The notes under the pieces are model-generated. The model was not told the origin of the DNA, searched no databases, and worked only from the letters and a program-made list of their open reading frames with translations. A DNA stretch of 64,000 nt from CAYRGC01 sp964601225 (GTDB taxonomy: Bacteria > Patescibacteriota > Gracilibacteria > Peribacterales > Peribacteraceae). The position numbers and the translations under genes were made by a program. The stretch is from the NCBI GenBank assembly GCA_964601225.1, contig CAZRMM010000005.1, positions 30,304 through 94,303 on the forward strand, read 5' to 3'. This document shows positions 1 through 8,446 of this stretch, one piece after another. How positions within the stretch are numbered: the first letter of the stretch is position 1; every line of letters starts with the position of its first letter.

Positions 1-714
1 TTTGCCTTCTCGGATGAGGATTTCCGCCTCCGCGGAGACGCGGGAGAAACGGTTCTGTCCATAAGGACTCAGGGACGTCGGACGCTGCGGCAAAGATGCC
101 AAGACCGCCGCCTGCGCCGGCGACAGTTCGCTCGCGTGTATTCCGAAGAACGTCCGACTCGCCTGTTCGACGCCGTAGATTTGACCTCCGAATGGCACGC
201 GGTTGAGGTAGAGCGTGAGAATCTTCTCTCGCGGCATGGCCCATTCGAGGCGGCACGCGACGAGCATCTCGTTTACTTTGCGTCGCATCGTCCTTTCCGA
301 TCTGTTTTCCAGCAAAAGCCCGACCAATTGCTGCGTGATAGTGGAAGCTCCCTCGATGCGTCGGTGGAAGAGGTATGCGGTTCCCGCCCGCGTAAGACCG
401 CGCAGGTCTATGCAGGGTCTGTTCCAGAATCGCTTGTCCTCGATCGACACGAAAGCCTGCCGCAGTTGTTCGGGGATTTCCTCGGGCAAGAGTTCCACTA
501 CGTCGTGTCCTTCGTGGAATCGAACGAGCTCGCGTCCTTTTCGATCGGTTACCACGATTGTTTGCGGCAAGGAAAACACGGAAGCGTCCAGGGCGGGGAT
601 CTCGCTCCAGAATCGTTCCGCGTACACTCCCACAGAGGCAAGCCATCCCAGAATGAGCGCTGCGAGGGCATGCGTTATGACGGTGCGCCGGCGAGCGGTG
701 GACAGGAAAGGCAC
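1..714 (-). CDS. PBP1A-type peptidoglycan glycosyltransferase, N-terminal part (runs off window)
   Basis: This is the first 238 residues of a bifunctional class A penicillin-binding protein; the rest lies beyond base 1. The GTG start is chosen because the frame closes upstream with TAG and no other start fits. A signal-anchor helix spans about residues 15-32. GT51 transglycosylase motifs follow: EDKRFW at 92-97 (the glutamate is the expected catalytic base), GASTITQQL at 122-130, KILTLYLNRVPFGGQIYG at 164-181 and ELSPAQAAVLASLPQ at 195-209. The usual EDxxFxxH histidine is not present after EDKRFW. It would polymerise lipid II outside the membrane. It lies 42 bases downstream of the Ser/Thr-rich gene on the same strand and may be co-transcribed with it. 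Whether a transpeptidase domain follows cannot be seen. Confidence 0.9.
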   Translation of the reverse strand, partial: MPFLSTARRRTVITHALAALILGWLASVGVYAERFWSEIPALDASVFSLPQTIVVTDRKGRELVRFHEGHDVVELLPEEIPEQLRQAFVSIEDKRFWNRPCIDLRGLTRAGTAYLFHRRIEGASTITQQLVGLLLENRSERTMRRKVNEMLVACRLEWAMPREKILTLYLNRVPFGGQIYGVEQASRTFFGIHASELSPAQAAVLASLPQRPTSLSPYGQNRFSRVSAEAEILIREGK

Positions 715-756
715 GCGAAAGGTGCCGATTCTACATTGAACGTCTTCTGCGAACCA

Positions 757-2286
757 CTACTCTCCGGAGATCAGCGCGTCGATCTTCTGGAGAAGATCTT
801 CGCGCGATCCCACGATTTGTCGCATGGAATCGCGCCACTGTTCCAGGGCGGTGACGGTGTCCGGCAAGCTGGGACAGCGCGCCAAGGTGGAGCAGGAATC
901 GCGGGTTTTCTGCAGTGTTGTCCGGGCGTTCTTCAGCGCTTCCGTCGCGGATGCGGTGATTACGAACTTCTGTGACGCGATGTACTCGTGGGCCTTCGGC
1001 GCGGCGTTCACGATGCGATCAAGTTTGGCGAGTACGCCGGCCATTTCTGCATCGGTGGGAACACGGACTCCCGCTGTCAGCGGATTCGTCCCCTTTTTCG
1101 CTGCCAGCGTGGCTGCCGTAATTCTGTCTTGGGCCTGAATGATGCGGGCGTCAACGTCCGTCACGGTGGCGGCGTCGATGTTCAGGAGAAGCTGGCGAAG
1201 GCCGAGTATGTTGTCGGCAACCTCCGTTTTTGCGGCAGTCGTTAGTACGGAACTTTGGCCGATGCGAGAGAGGGAGGCCACGGCGTCCAGAATCGAGGAT
1301 CGTAGGGTATCGATCTTTTTTACGCGCTCTTCTCTCGTAAGGAATTCTTCGTCAATCGCGGCGCGGACGGGGGTGTCATATTGCACTTCGCGTTCTTCCG
1401 GCGTCGCATCCGGACGCATGCTGGAAACGGCCGCGCTCGAAACGGAGCGGGATGACGACGCGCCGCTATCGTCGTCGGTGCGTCCTTCGATGGTCAATTG
1501 CTCGACAAAAGGTCTCTGGTCCGCGGCACACTCATCGCGTTTCTGCGACCATTCTCCCTCATCCGTGAAACAGCCGAGTGCGATACGACTCGCATCGTTC
1601 GGATTCTCCCATTCTTTGACGGAAGGGATCACCGGAACGATTTCCTCGATTTTTTCCCAGCGCAATCTGGATTTTATGTCATCGGAAAGCGAGGAAACGC
1701 TCGATCCTCCGGACATGCTCGAAGCCCAGTTCCAGGATACGGAAGAACTGGTTCCCGTGGCGGATGTCGGAGAAGGATTATTGGCGTTGCTCTTGGAGGA
1801 CGATGAATTGGCGGACGAATGAGCCGCAGTGGATGTCCCACCTGCACCCGTTCCGGTCCCGCCCGTTGCGCCCGATGTGCCAGACGTTCCAGATGTCCCC
1901 GTTGCGCCCGATGTGCCAGAAGTGCCCGATGTGCCCGATGTCGTCGAGGGCGCGGTTTGCGTCGTCGTTGTCGAAGAGGACGACTTGCTTGAATTTGCAG
2001 CGGTGGAGTTCGAGGTTGACGTTGGAGAGTAATAGTAAAATTCACTGGACGAAGAAGCTTGAGCGGCGGTCGACGTTGTTCCGGCTTTCGATGACGATGA
2101 GTTCGAAGCAGTTTGCCGTGCAGAACTGTTGGTGGCACTGGAACCGGGATTTCCTCCTCCGCCGGTAGTGACGGGGTTCAGGTTCGTAATTTGGGCGAGC
2201 ACGCTCATCGTTACCGTGAATGAGGTGAAAAGAACCGCATTCGCGATCATGAGGACAAGGAAGAGCCGACGGTCTTTTGTTCGCAT
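757..2286 (-). CDS. Exported Ser/Thr/Gly-rich protein of unknown function
   Basis: 509 residues. A signal peptide or anchor occupies about residues 7-31 (LFLVLMIANAVLFTSFTV). Residues about 40-200 are almost entirely Ser, Thr, Gly, Ala and Asn, with GTSGTSGATGTSG-type tandem triplets around 117-150, like a flexible wall-spanning linker. The C-terminal 300 residues are charged and mostly helical (for example EEREVQYDTPVRAAIDEEF), with one close cysteine pair (CSTLARC). I recognise no enzyme or binding domain. It has its own promoter (2311-2339) and precedes the penicillin-binding protein gene, so a role in the envelope is a guess from context. The divergent neighbour is the sensor kinase at 2395. 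Confidence 0.75.
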   Translation of the reverse strand: MRTKDRRLFLVLMIANAVLFTSFTVTMSVLAQITNLNPVTTGGGGNPGSSATNSSARQTASNSSSSKAGTTSTAAQASSSSEFYYYSPTSTSNSTAANSSKSSSSTTTTQTAPSTTSGTSGTSGTSGATGTSGTSGTSGATGGTGTGAGGTSTAAHSSANSSSSKSNANNPSPTSATGTSSSVSWNWASSMSGGSSVSSLSDDIKSRLRWEKIEEIVPVIPSVKEWENPNDASRIALGCFTDEGEWSQKRDECAADQRPFVEQLTIEGRTDDDSGASSSRSVSSAAVSSMRPDATPEEREVQYDTPVRAAIDEEFLTREERVKKIDTLRSSILDAVASLSRIGQSSVLTTAAKTEVADNILGLRQLLLNIDAATVTDVDARIIQAQDRITAATLAAKKGTNPLTAGVRVPTDAEMAGVLAKLDRIVNAAPKAHEYIASQKFVITASATEALKNARTTLQKTRDSCSTLARCPSLPDTVTALEQWRDSMRQIVGSREDLLQKIDALISGE

Positions 2287-2310
2287 GTGTGATGTGGATG
2301 TAACGGTTCC

Positions 2311-2339
2311 ATTCTACGCTTTTTCCCTTGTTTTCACAA
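2311..2339 (-). promoter_or_regulatory. Sigma70-type promoter for the Ser/Thr-rich protein gene
   Basis: On the minus strand TTGTGA (2339-2334), a 17-base spacer and TAGAAT (2316-2311). The start codon lies 24 bases further on, after a CACATCACAC leader. It is back to back with the promoter at 2351-2379. Confidence 0.6.
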
Positions 2340-2350
2340 GAGAGCGCCTC

Positions 2351-2379
2351 TTTCGAATTCTTCGAAAAAGGAGTACAAT
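2351..2379 (+). promoter_or_regulatory. Sigma70-type promoter for the sensor kinase gene
   Basis: TTTCGA, 17-base spacer, TACAAT (2374-2379), then the short leader AGCGGAAAACACAC directly before ATG. The GGAAAACACAC leader resembles those at 4585-4609 and 58546-58561. Confidence 0.55.
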
Positions 2380-2394
2380 AAGCGGAAAACACAC

Positions 2395-4482
2395 ATGCCT
2401 ACCGAGTCTTCCCCGAAGGCGACGCAGCGACCAATTCCGGCACGTCGTCGGAGTCCTTTGCTGTGGGCGCTGCCTTTCATCGCCGCAATGCTCCCCGTCG
2501 CGCTTCTGAGTATCGTGACGTACAGCATCGCGTCGCAGTCCGTGGAGGCGCTTGTGGACGGCAATAACTTCGCCGAGGCCGCCGATATCGCGGATTTGGT
2601 ATCTCATGACGTTTCTTCGATTCTCGAAATCGCGCAGGGGGTTGCGGCGCTGCCGGGAACACTGGATGCCGCCAGGACGCTTGACGATGTCCTTCAGGCT
2701 CGTCTGAAAGCGGTCGTGTATTCGTATCCTCAAATCGAGCGTGCCTTCGTTACGGATACGCAGGGACTTCTCTGGGCGGATTATCCTTCCGTCGAAGGGG
2801 GGTATGGAGTGAATTTGGCGGATGAAGAATGGTTTCGCGAAGTGCACCAGCGACACAAGCCAACGGTGAGCGGGGTGTATCTCAGCAGACTGCGCTCGCA
2901 AGAGCCCGTTATTGCGATAGCAGTTCCCATTGCCGCAGAAGGGGAGCAGCCAGCCGGTTTTTTGGTTCTTGAATACAGTCTCCGGCATATGACACGCGCC
3001 CTGAAGAGCGGAAAACTCCAGAGCGATGGATATGCGTTGGTCCTGGATCAGGACGGTGTCCTCGCAGGACATCCGATTCTGTCGCTGCAGGGTGTTTTGA
3101 GGCGACAGTACGCGATGCTCGATCCTGTTCGCGAGGCGATGGCTTCGCGCGAAATCGTGAAGCGCACGTACGTCGATCCCGTCACCGCGAAAGAAATGTC
3201 GGCGGTGTTTCTGCCGTTCAGTGTCGGGCGGAACACGTGGTTGGTGGTGGCTCAGCAGTCCGTAAGTCAGGCGTACGAACCTCTGACGAGAGTAAGGGCC
3301 AATATCTTCGTGGCGGGCCTCCTTTTGTCGGTACTGAGCGTTATTTTCGTCGTTGCTCTGGCGCGATCATCGGCGCGCATCGAACGTCTCAACAAAGAAC
3401 TTGGCGAGAAGAATCAGCAATTGCGCGAGGTCGCCTCGATCGTCGGTTCATCCAACGATGCCATCATCGCGCTCTCGCTCAAAGGCTGCGTAAAGACATG
3501 GAATGCCGCCGCGGAATCCATGTACGGTTTTCCTGAGGCCGATATGCTCGGGAAGCCGATCTTCGAGATTATCCCCGAAAAGGAACGCGGGACCATGCGC
3601 CGTCTTCTCAAGCGTCTGCACCACGGCAGTAAAGTGAAAAACGTGGAGACGGTGCATCTCTGTAGGAATGGGAAACTGCTTGCGGTTTCCGTCACGCTTT
3701 CGCCGGTTCGCGACGAAGGAGGACATGTCGTGGGCGCTTCGGCGATCGTTCGGGATATCACCGAGCGCAAGCAAGTGGATCAAATGAAGAGCGATTTCAT
3801 TTCCATTGTCAGTCATCAGCTCAAAGCGCCCATTACGGCCATGAGTTGGACGCTTGAGCTTCTGCTTGATGGAACATTCGGCCGATTGAATGAGGAGATC
3901 AAGAAGCCGATTCTCGAAATGCAAGATATCGTTCGGCAAAACTATTCGCTCGTAACCGATATTTTGAATGTCTCGCGCATCGACCGCGGCGTGATCGAGG
4001 TCAAGCTTTTGCCCGTGAGACTCTCGGAGGTGCTCGAGCAGGCGGTAAGGGCGTATCGTCCGACGTTCATTCAAAAGAATCTCGAGTTGAGGATTGAAAA
4101 TGCACCCGAAGATCTTGTCGTTCTTGCCGATAAAGACAAGCTTGCCGAGGCCATCGGGAACAGCGTCAGTAACGCCCTCAAGCATACGGAGAAAGGCTCG
4201 ATTACGGTTCGTTCCCGCCTCGGAGAGAGGCGCGATATCGCCGTGATCGAAGTGGCGGATACCGGCAAAGGCATGGAGCCGGACATCCTGAAGAAGCTCT
4301 TCAGTCGAGATCAAGTGCTGAGCAGCAACGCGAGCCCCGAGAGTTCCGCGGGGCTTGGCCTTTACATTACCCGCCACTTCATGCGGCTGCAGAAGGGGGA
4401 TGTTTGGGCTTCCTCGGAGCCGGGAAAGGGCAGCATCTTCACGTATACGATACCGCTGGCCCCCGAGGCGGCGGGGACATAG
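2395..4482 (+). CDS. Membrane sensor histidine kinase (Cache-type sensor, PAS, HisKA, HATPase)
   Basis: 695 residues. TM1 is at about 22-47. An extracellular double-Cache-like sensor follows (about 50-300, with AFVTDTQGLLWADYPSVEG and GYALVLDQDGVLAGHP). TM2 is at about 302-323. A PAS domain (about 347-460, SIVGSSNDAIIALSLKGCV) ends in the PAC-like stretch SAIVRDITERKQ. HisKA carries the phospho-acceptor in SIVSHQLKAPITAMSW, and the ATPase domain has N-box NSVSNALKHTEKG, G1 DTGKGM and G2 GLGLYITRHF. It should autophosphorylate in response to a small external ligand and pass phosphate to a response regulator. None is encoded nearby, so the kinase is an orphan. Cache and PAS assignments rest on pattern recognition only. 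Confidence 0.9.
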   Translation: MPTESSPKATQRPIPARRRSPLLWALPFIAAMLPVALLSIVTYSIASQSVEALVDGNNFAEAADIADLVSHDVSSILEIAQGVAALPGTLDAARTLDDVLQARLKAVVYSYPQIERAFVTDTQGLLWADYPSVEGGYGVNLADEEWFREVHQRHKPTVSGVYLSRLRSQEPVIAIAVPIAAEGEQPAGFLVLEYSLRHMTRALKSGKLQSDGYALVLDQDGVLAGHPILSLQGVLRRQYAMLDPVREAMASREIVKRTYVDPVTAKEMSAVFLPFSVGRNTWLVVAQQSVSQAYEPLTRVRANIFVAGLLLSVLSVIFVVALARSSARIERLNKELGEKNQQLREVASIVGSSNDAIIALSLKGCVKTWNAAAESMYGFPEADMLGKPIFEIIPEKERGTMRRLLKRLHHGSKVKNVETVHLCRNGKLLAVSVTLSPVRDEGGHVVGASAIVRDITERKQVDQMKSDFISIVSHQLKAPITAMSWTLELLLDGTFGRLNEEIKKPILEMQDIVRQNYSLVTDILNVSRIDRGVIEVKLLPVRLSEVLEQAVRAYRPTFIQKNLELRIENAPEDLVVLADKDKLAEAIGNSVSNALKHTEKGSITVRSRLGERRDIAVIEVADTGKGMEPDILKKLFSRDQVLSSNASPESSAGLGLYITRHFMRLQKGDVWASSEPGKGSIFTYTIPLAPEAAGT

Positions 4483-4555
4483 GTCGGTACGCCAGAAGTT
4501 TGTATCCAGAAGCCAATATTCGGCCTTTCCGCCCCGTTTCTTCCCCGTTTGTTTC

Positions 4556-4584
4556 TTGAGAAAAACGGCAAAGTTCGCTATACT
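4556..4584 (+). promoter_or_regulatory. Sigma70-type promoter for the S-layer-homology protein gene
   Basis: TTGAGA (4556-4561), 17-base spacer, TATACT (4579-4584). The leader GAGAGCGAAATACACACACCTCTTC ends at the ATG at 4610. The promoter is very similar in sequence and spacing to the one at 58517-58545. Confidence 0.7.
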
Positions 4585-4609
4585 GAGAGCGAAATACACA
4601 CACCTCTTC

Positions 4610-5374
4610 ATGCGCCGCTCCAGCCTTGCATTCGGCATCGTCGCGACCGTTCTCGGTGTCATCGTGCTCATTCCGGTGACGATCGCTTTTTTGGACGAAC
4701 TTGCGATGCTTCGGAGCGAAATCGAGGTGTATCAAGTCAGTCACGTCGGTGATTTTTCAGACCTCACGCAAAAACTCGAGGACATCTCCGGTCCGCAGTT
4801 TCATGATGTTCACGAGAACGATTGGTTTTCACCGTACGTGGGATCGGTCGCATCGTGGGGAATCGTTACCGGTTACAAGGATCAGCAAGGCGTTCCGCTG
4901 GGCGAATTCCGTCCCACGAATGCCGTCACGGTCGCCGAAGCGTTGAAGATGGTCTACAAGGCGGCGCATGTCGACGAGTCGCAATGCCTGCGTCCTCCGG
5001 TGAACAAGCAGGCAGCTGCTCACTGGGCAAAGTTGTATGTTTCCTGCGCCGAGGAATACGGCATGCGGCTTTTTCAGAGCGGTGAGATCGATCTCAATCG
5101 CCCCGTGCATCGCGCGGAGCTCCTCTCCATGCTCCATGATGCGTTTGGCGATAAGGTACTTCCGCTCTTCTCCTCCTTTAAGGATTCGCGCGGGCACCGT
5201 TACGAGGCGGATATCGCCTATGCTGTCAGTCGCGGCATCGTCAGCGGAGACAAAGACGTTGCGGGGAATCCCACGGGAACTTTCCGTCCCGACGCCAACA
5301 TCAATCGCGCCGAGGTCGCAAAAATTCTCTACACCCGCCTCAAGGTGAAAGTGAAGGAGGAGGCCAAGGTTTGA
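4610..5374 (+). CDS. S-layer homology (SLH) domain protein, membrane anchored
   Basis: 254 residues. The start is set by the promoter and by the hydrophobic N-terminus (SLAFGIVATVLGVIVLIPVTI, a single TM anchor or signal). Two SLH-type modules are visible: about 68-120 (FHDVHENDWFSPYVGSVASW, then GYKDQQG and FRPTNAVTVAEALKMV) and about 190-250 (FKDSRGHRYEADIAYAVSRG, GDKDVAGNPTGTFRPDANIN, RAEVAKILYTR). A degenerate module with two cysteines lies between them. SLH modules bind secondary wall polymers or pyruvylated sugars, so the protein probably sits on the cell surface. The next gene starts just downstream and is probably read from the same transcript. Confidence 0.85.
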   Translation: MRRSSLAFGIVATVLGVIVLIPVTIAFLDELAMLRSEIEVYQVSHVGDFSDLTQKLEDISGPQFHDVHENDWFSPYVGSVASWGIVTGYKDQQGVPLGEFRPTNAVTVAEALKMVYKAAHVDESQCLRPPVNKQAAAHWAKLYVSCAEEYGMRLFQSGEIDLNRPVHRAELLSMLHDAFGDKVLPLFSSFKDSRGHRYEADIAYAVSRGIVSGDKDVAGNPTGTFRPDANINRAEVAKILYTRLKVKVKEEAKV

Positions 5375-5406
5375 TTTCTTCGACACATATCCCTTCCCGA
5401 TTTTCT

Positions 5407-5985
5407 ATGATCCGCTCCGTCATCCGTGATCTCGCCGACGCGTTTCCCCTTTTCGCGATCGTGGGGTCGGTGACGATCTGCGCGTCCGGTCTGGTGTCGT
5501 TCGACACTTCCCTGGCGCTTGTGCGCGGGGAGCGGGTGATGCATCGCTCGGCTTCCTCGGCATCATCCGCCGCCAAGCGGAAGATCGGCGGTCGCACGTT
5601 TACAATCACGCCTACGTCGCGCCGCCAGCTCATTCGCACGGCGTCGGGTTCATCGGCCGAGACATCGTCGTCGTCGCGCTCTTCCGTGCAATACGAAAAG
5701 GCGCGTTGCGGCGACAAGCTCATTCTTCTCAATGAGGATTGCGACGACGGCAATGCCGTTTCCGGCGACGGTTGCTCTTCCGTATGCAAGGTTGAAACGG
5801 GTTTTAACTGCAACAGAGGGCAGCCTTCCACCTGTCGGTATGCCTGCGGCGACGGCGTCATTGCCTCCGGCAAAGAGGATTGCGACGATGGCAACGCGTA
5901 CGACGGCGACGGATGCTCGGCATATTGTCATGCGGAGCCCGGATACTCGTGCTCGGGGACGCCCAGTACGTGTACCGCTCAGTAA
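5407..5985 (+). CDS. Exported protein with two Cys-rich CDDGN repeats (DUF4215-like)
   Basis: 192 residues from ATG at 5407. An in-frame TTG at 5371 would overlap the SLH gene and is less likely. A hydrophobic N-terminus (FPLFAIVGSVTICASGLV) suggests export. Residues about 35-105 are Ser/Arg-rich. The C-terminal 90 residues hold two copies of the eukaryote- and myxobacteria-like repeat: CGDKLILLNEDCDDGNAVSG and CGDGVIASGKEDCDDGNAYD, each followed by DGCS..C. The same repeat occurs in the giant proteins at 50917 and 54807. Each repeat has about six cysteines, which implies disulfide folding outside the cell. The gene is close behind the SLH gene, so the two may work together at the surface. 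Function unknown. Confidence 0.8.
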   Translation: MIRSVIRDLADAFPLFAIVGSVTICASGLVSFDTSLALVRGERVMHRSASSASSAAKRKIGGRTFTITPTSRRQLIRTASGSSAETSSSSRSSVQYEKARCGDKLILLNEDCDDGNAVSGDGCSSVCKVETGFNCNRGQPSTCRYACGDGVIASGKEDCDDGNAYDGDGCSAYCHAEPGYSCSGTPSTCTAQ

Positions 5986-5988
5986 GAG

Positions 5989-6684
5989 TCAGCGCCCCGC
6001 AAGATACGTTACGATCACCGCGGCGGTTTCCGCCCGTAACGTCAGGGTTCCGAGCGATGCGACGATGAGATCGTTTTCCGCCGCCCACGCCGTTTCGGAA
6101 TCGCTCCATCCTCCTTCCGGACCGATCCAGCACGCAGCGGATCCCCGCGGGAGCCGTTTTTCCCAGTTGGCATCTCCTCCGAGATGAAAAAAGAAAGATG
6201 GACGACCTTCTACGGCGACGAGCGCTTCCGCCATGGTCATCGGCCGATCGATGACGGGGAAAGTTCCGCGGCCGCATTGTTCCATGGCTTCCACGGCGAT
6301 GCGCGTAAGGCGCTCGGCATTGAGTCCCGTCTTGACCGTTCGTTCCGTGAGAAGGGGAATGATCCGTCGAACGCCGGCCTCTGTCGCCTTTTGGACGACC
6401 CACTCGAAGTTCTCGCGTCGGAGGAGTGAGCAGCACAACGTGACGTCTCGGGAAGCTTCGCGTTCCACGGTGATTGCCTTGCCGATGCGCACCGAGATCG
6501 TTTTCTTTCCCACCGATTCCACCGTCGCCTCGGCCTCCTTTCCTTTGCCGTCCAAAAGCAGAAGAGAGGAGCCCTCGCGCACGCGGAGGACGCTTGTGAG
6601 CTGGTGAACGAGTTCGGGATTCTTCAGTTCGGTCCCCTGCTCTTCGCAGAACTCATCTCCGATAAAAAAGCGGTGCAAGCGCAT
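5989..6684 (-). CDS. rsmE: 16S rRNA (uracil-1498-N3)-methyltransferase RsmE
   Basis: 231 residues, normal RsmE length. The N-terminal PUA-like part starts MRLHRFFIG and contains QLTSVLRVREG. The SPOUT methyltransferase part shows KATEAGVRRIIPLLTERT, the SAM-loop motif IGPEGGWSDSE and the C-terminal knot signature LGTLTLRAETAA. It methylates U1498 in the decoding region of 16S rRNA using S-adenosylmethionine, in the cytoplasm. A -10 box TACGGT ends 6 bases before the ATG, which points to a leaderless message. The stop lies 3 bases from the stop of the convergent Cys-rich gene, with no terminator seen between them. Confidence 0.96.
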   Translation of the reverse strand: MRLHRFFIGDEFCEEQGTELKNPELVHQLTSVLRVREGSSLLLLDGKGKEAEATVESVGKKTISVRIGKAITVEREASRDVTLCCSLLRRENFEWVVQKATEAGVRRIIPLLTERTVKTGLNAERLTRIAVEAMEQCGRGTFPVIDRPMTMAEALVAVEGRPSFFFHLGGDANWEKRLPRGSAACWIGPEGGWSDSETAWAAENDLIVASLGTLTLRAETAAVIVTYLAGR

Positions 6685-6736
6685 GCGTTTACCGTAGCGG
6701 ACGGGGCCGCCCTTCCGCTACGGTTTTTCGCAGTTC

Positions 6737-7924
6737 TCATTCTTTCATTTCTTCTACGGTGACTTGAAGGGTGAGCTTCTTTCCTTCGCGCAGCAACACC
6801 ACGGCAACGGTATCTCCGGGGGATTTCATTTGAATGAGACGGAGAAGCGACTCGTCCTTCGTCAGTTTTGTTCCGTCGATGGAGACGATCAGATCGCCGT
6901 CCCGTATTCCCGCCTTTTCCGCGGGAGAATTCGGAAGCACGGCTGCATCTTCGGGGTTTTCTCCCGAATGGACGAGAACACCCTCGTCGACAGGCAATTT
7001 CTCTTCTTCCTTCAGTTCGGGGGTTACGGGTATGAACCGGATGCCGATGTACGTCCGCACGATGCGCCCGTTTTTCTGATAGTTCGCGAGCACGCGAGAG
7101 AGTTCGGAAGCCGGTAGCGCAAAACCGATGTTTTGACCGACGGAAGACACCGCGGTATTCATGCCGATCACGTCCCCTCGCGTTCCGATGAGCGGTCCCC
7201 CGGAATTGCCCTCATTGATGGCCGCATCCGTCTGGATGATCTCATTGAGCTGCTCCGGAGACCTGGCGCCCGAGGCGATGATGGAGCGTCGCAGTCCCGA
7301 TACGATGCCGACGCTGACGGTATTGCGGAATTCGCCCAGCGCGTTGCCGATGGCGATCGCCGTTTGTCCAAGGCGCGGTTCCACCGACGAGATCGTCAGA
7401 AACGGATACCCTTTTCCCTCGATCTTCAGCAGGGCGATGTCGTTCGTTCCGTCTCTGCCAACGACTTTGGCGGGAATCCTTTTCCCGTCATTGAGAAGCA
7501 CGGTGTATTCCGCGTTCTCGTCTTCCACCACGTGCCGGTTTGTCATGAGCAGTCCGTCGCCCGAAACAAAGAAAGCAGTTCCTCCGCCAACTTCGCGTTT
7601 TTCCGTTCCGTTTTGTCTCAGTTGTGGCACGCGGAAGAAGAAGTCGCCGAAATCTCCGGGAAAGCCGCGGTTCATGGGAATCTCGTCGAAGACCCGTTCG
7701 ATTTTCGGAAGATCCTTCGTGATGATGACGCTCACGACGGCCGGATCGGATTTGGCAACGGCATTGATAATCGCTTCCTCGCCCGATCCCGGAGCGGCGG
7801 CAAGGGGCGGAATCTGCGTTTGTGCCGGAGGTGCGGATGCCTCTGGCGGGACCGAGGTGCAGGCGGGAAACAGCAGTGTGCCCGTCAGAATGATGGCCAG
7901 GGGGCCGAATGGAAGGTTTTTCAT
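6737..7924 (-). CDS. htrA: HtrA/DegP-type serine protease, lipoprotein
   Basis: 395 residues. The signal peptide ends in a lipobox-like LFPAC (Cys about 22), so it is probably lipid anchored outside the membrane. The trypsin-like domain (about 45-270) holds the catalytic triad: His in MTNRHVV, Asp in TNDIALLKI and Ser in GNSGGPLIG. One PDZ domain follows (about 285-390, NSPAEKAGIRDGDLIVSIDG). HtrA proteases degrade or refold damaged exported proteins. The single PDZ fits the DegS/HtrA size class. No convincing promoter or Shine-Dalgarno was found upstream. Another frame overlapping its start encodes a signal-like peptide but does not continue as a credible gene. Confidence 0.95.
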   Translation of the reverse strand: MKNLPFGPLAIILTGTLLFPACTSVPPEASAPPAQTQIPPLAAAPGSGEEAIINAVAKSDPAVVSVIITKDLPKIERVFDEIPMNRGFPGDFGDFFFRVPQLRQNGTEKREVGGGTAFFVSGDGLLMTNRHVVEDENAEYTVLLNDGKRIPAKVVGRDGTNDIALLKIEGKGYPFLTISSVEPRLGQTAIAIGNALGEFRNTVSVGIVSGLRRSIIASGARSPEQLNEIIQTDAAINEGNSGGPLIGTRGDVIGMNTAVSSVGQNIGFALPASELSRVLANYQKNGRIVRTYIGIRFIPVTPELKEEEKLPVDEGVLVHSGENPEDAAVLPNSPAEKAGIRDGDLIVSIDGTKLTKDESLLRLIQMKSPGDTVAVVLLREGKKLTLQVTVEEMKE

Positions 7925-8153
7925 GATCGGAATCGGAAAGGAATCGAATCATTTCCGGCTCTGCTCGGGAAGCGGACGATTCTTGCGGAAGGGGGACCGA
8001 CGCCGATGTGCACGCTCCGGCGCAGATCGCGGAAACTGACGTGGGCAGCATAACGAAACCGGCAATGGGCAGAAAAGAAAAAGTCGAAAAAAAACGATGA
8101 TCCGTCATGGAGCGGCGTGCGGATAAGTTGCAATGGGGTTAGAATCGCCGGAG

Positions 8154-8393
8154 ATGGTTGCATTCGTCCTTCGTCGCATCCTTGGCATCGTGTGTTTGCT
8201 TTTCGGGTTCGTCGCGCTCGTGACGCCGATGACCCCGGGTGCATGGCTGATTCTCGTGGGTCTGGAGTTACTCGGTCTTGGATTTTTGATACCGCGTCCG
8301 ATCCGAAAATATTGGGATGCCGGCAAGATCAAGTTGCGCGAGTGGTGGCGCGAGCGCTTCCCGGAGCGTGGACCGCATCGGGAGAACGCATAA
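8154..8393 (+). CDS. Small membrane protein (PGPGW/DUF454-like)
   Basis: 79 residues from ATG 8154; an in-frame ATG at 8133 would add 7 residues. The later start is preferred because TAGAAT (8140-8145) ends 8 bases before it, like other start regions in this window. Two hydrophobic segments (about 5-22 and 26-45) surround the turn VTPMTPGAWLILVG, followed by a basic C-terminal tail. The pattern of two helices with a P-x-x-PG turn resembles small inner-membrane proteins of the PGPGW/YbaN type, whose function is unknown. It is divergent from htrA. Confidence 0.65.
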   Translation: MVAFVLRRILGIVCLLFGFVALVTPMTPGAWLILVGLELLGLGFLIPRPIRKYWDAGKIKLREWWRERFPERGPHRENA

Positions 8394-8446
8394 GTCGCAT
8401 CTGCACGTTGCCGATCGTCCGACAAAGTTCCTCCAGAGGATACGGA

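Noticed and set aside
136..975. Plus-strand frames over the first kilobase
   Set aside because: The minus strand encodes a clear GT51 transglycosylase with all its motifs and the end of the Ser/Thr-rich protein; the plus frames have no recognisable content.
1840..1970. Short tandem repeats in the Ser/Thr/Gly-rich gene as a CRISPR or minisatellite
   Set aside because: They are imperfect GTSGTSGAT codon repeats within a coding frame, with no spacers. No CRISPR array or cas gene is present in the window.
7488..8108. Minus-strand frame beginning MTDHRFFSTFSFLPIAGFVM, which looks like a signal peptide
   Set aside because: It runs out of frame into htrA and has no credible mature part. A frameshifted longer HtrA N-terminus was considered, but HtrA has its own lipobox signal at 7924.
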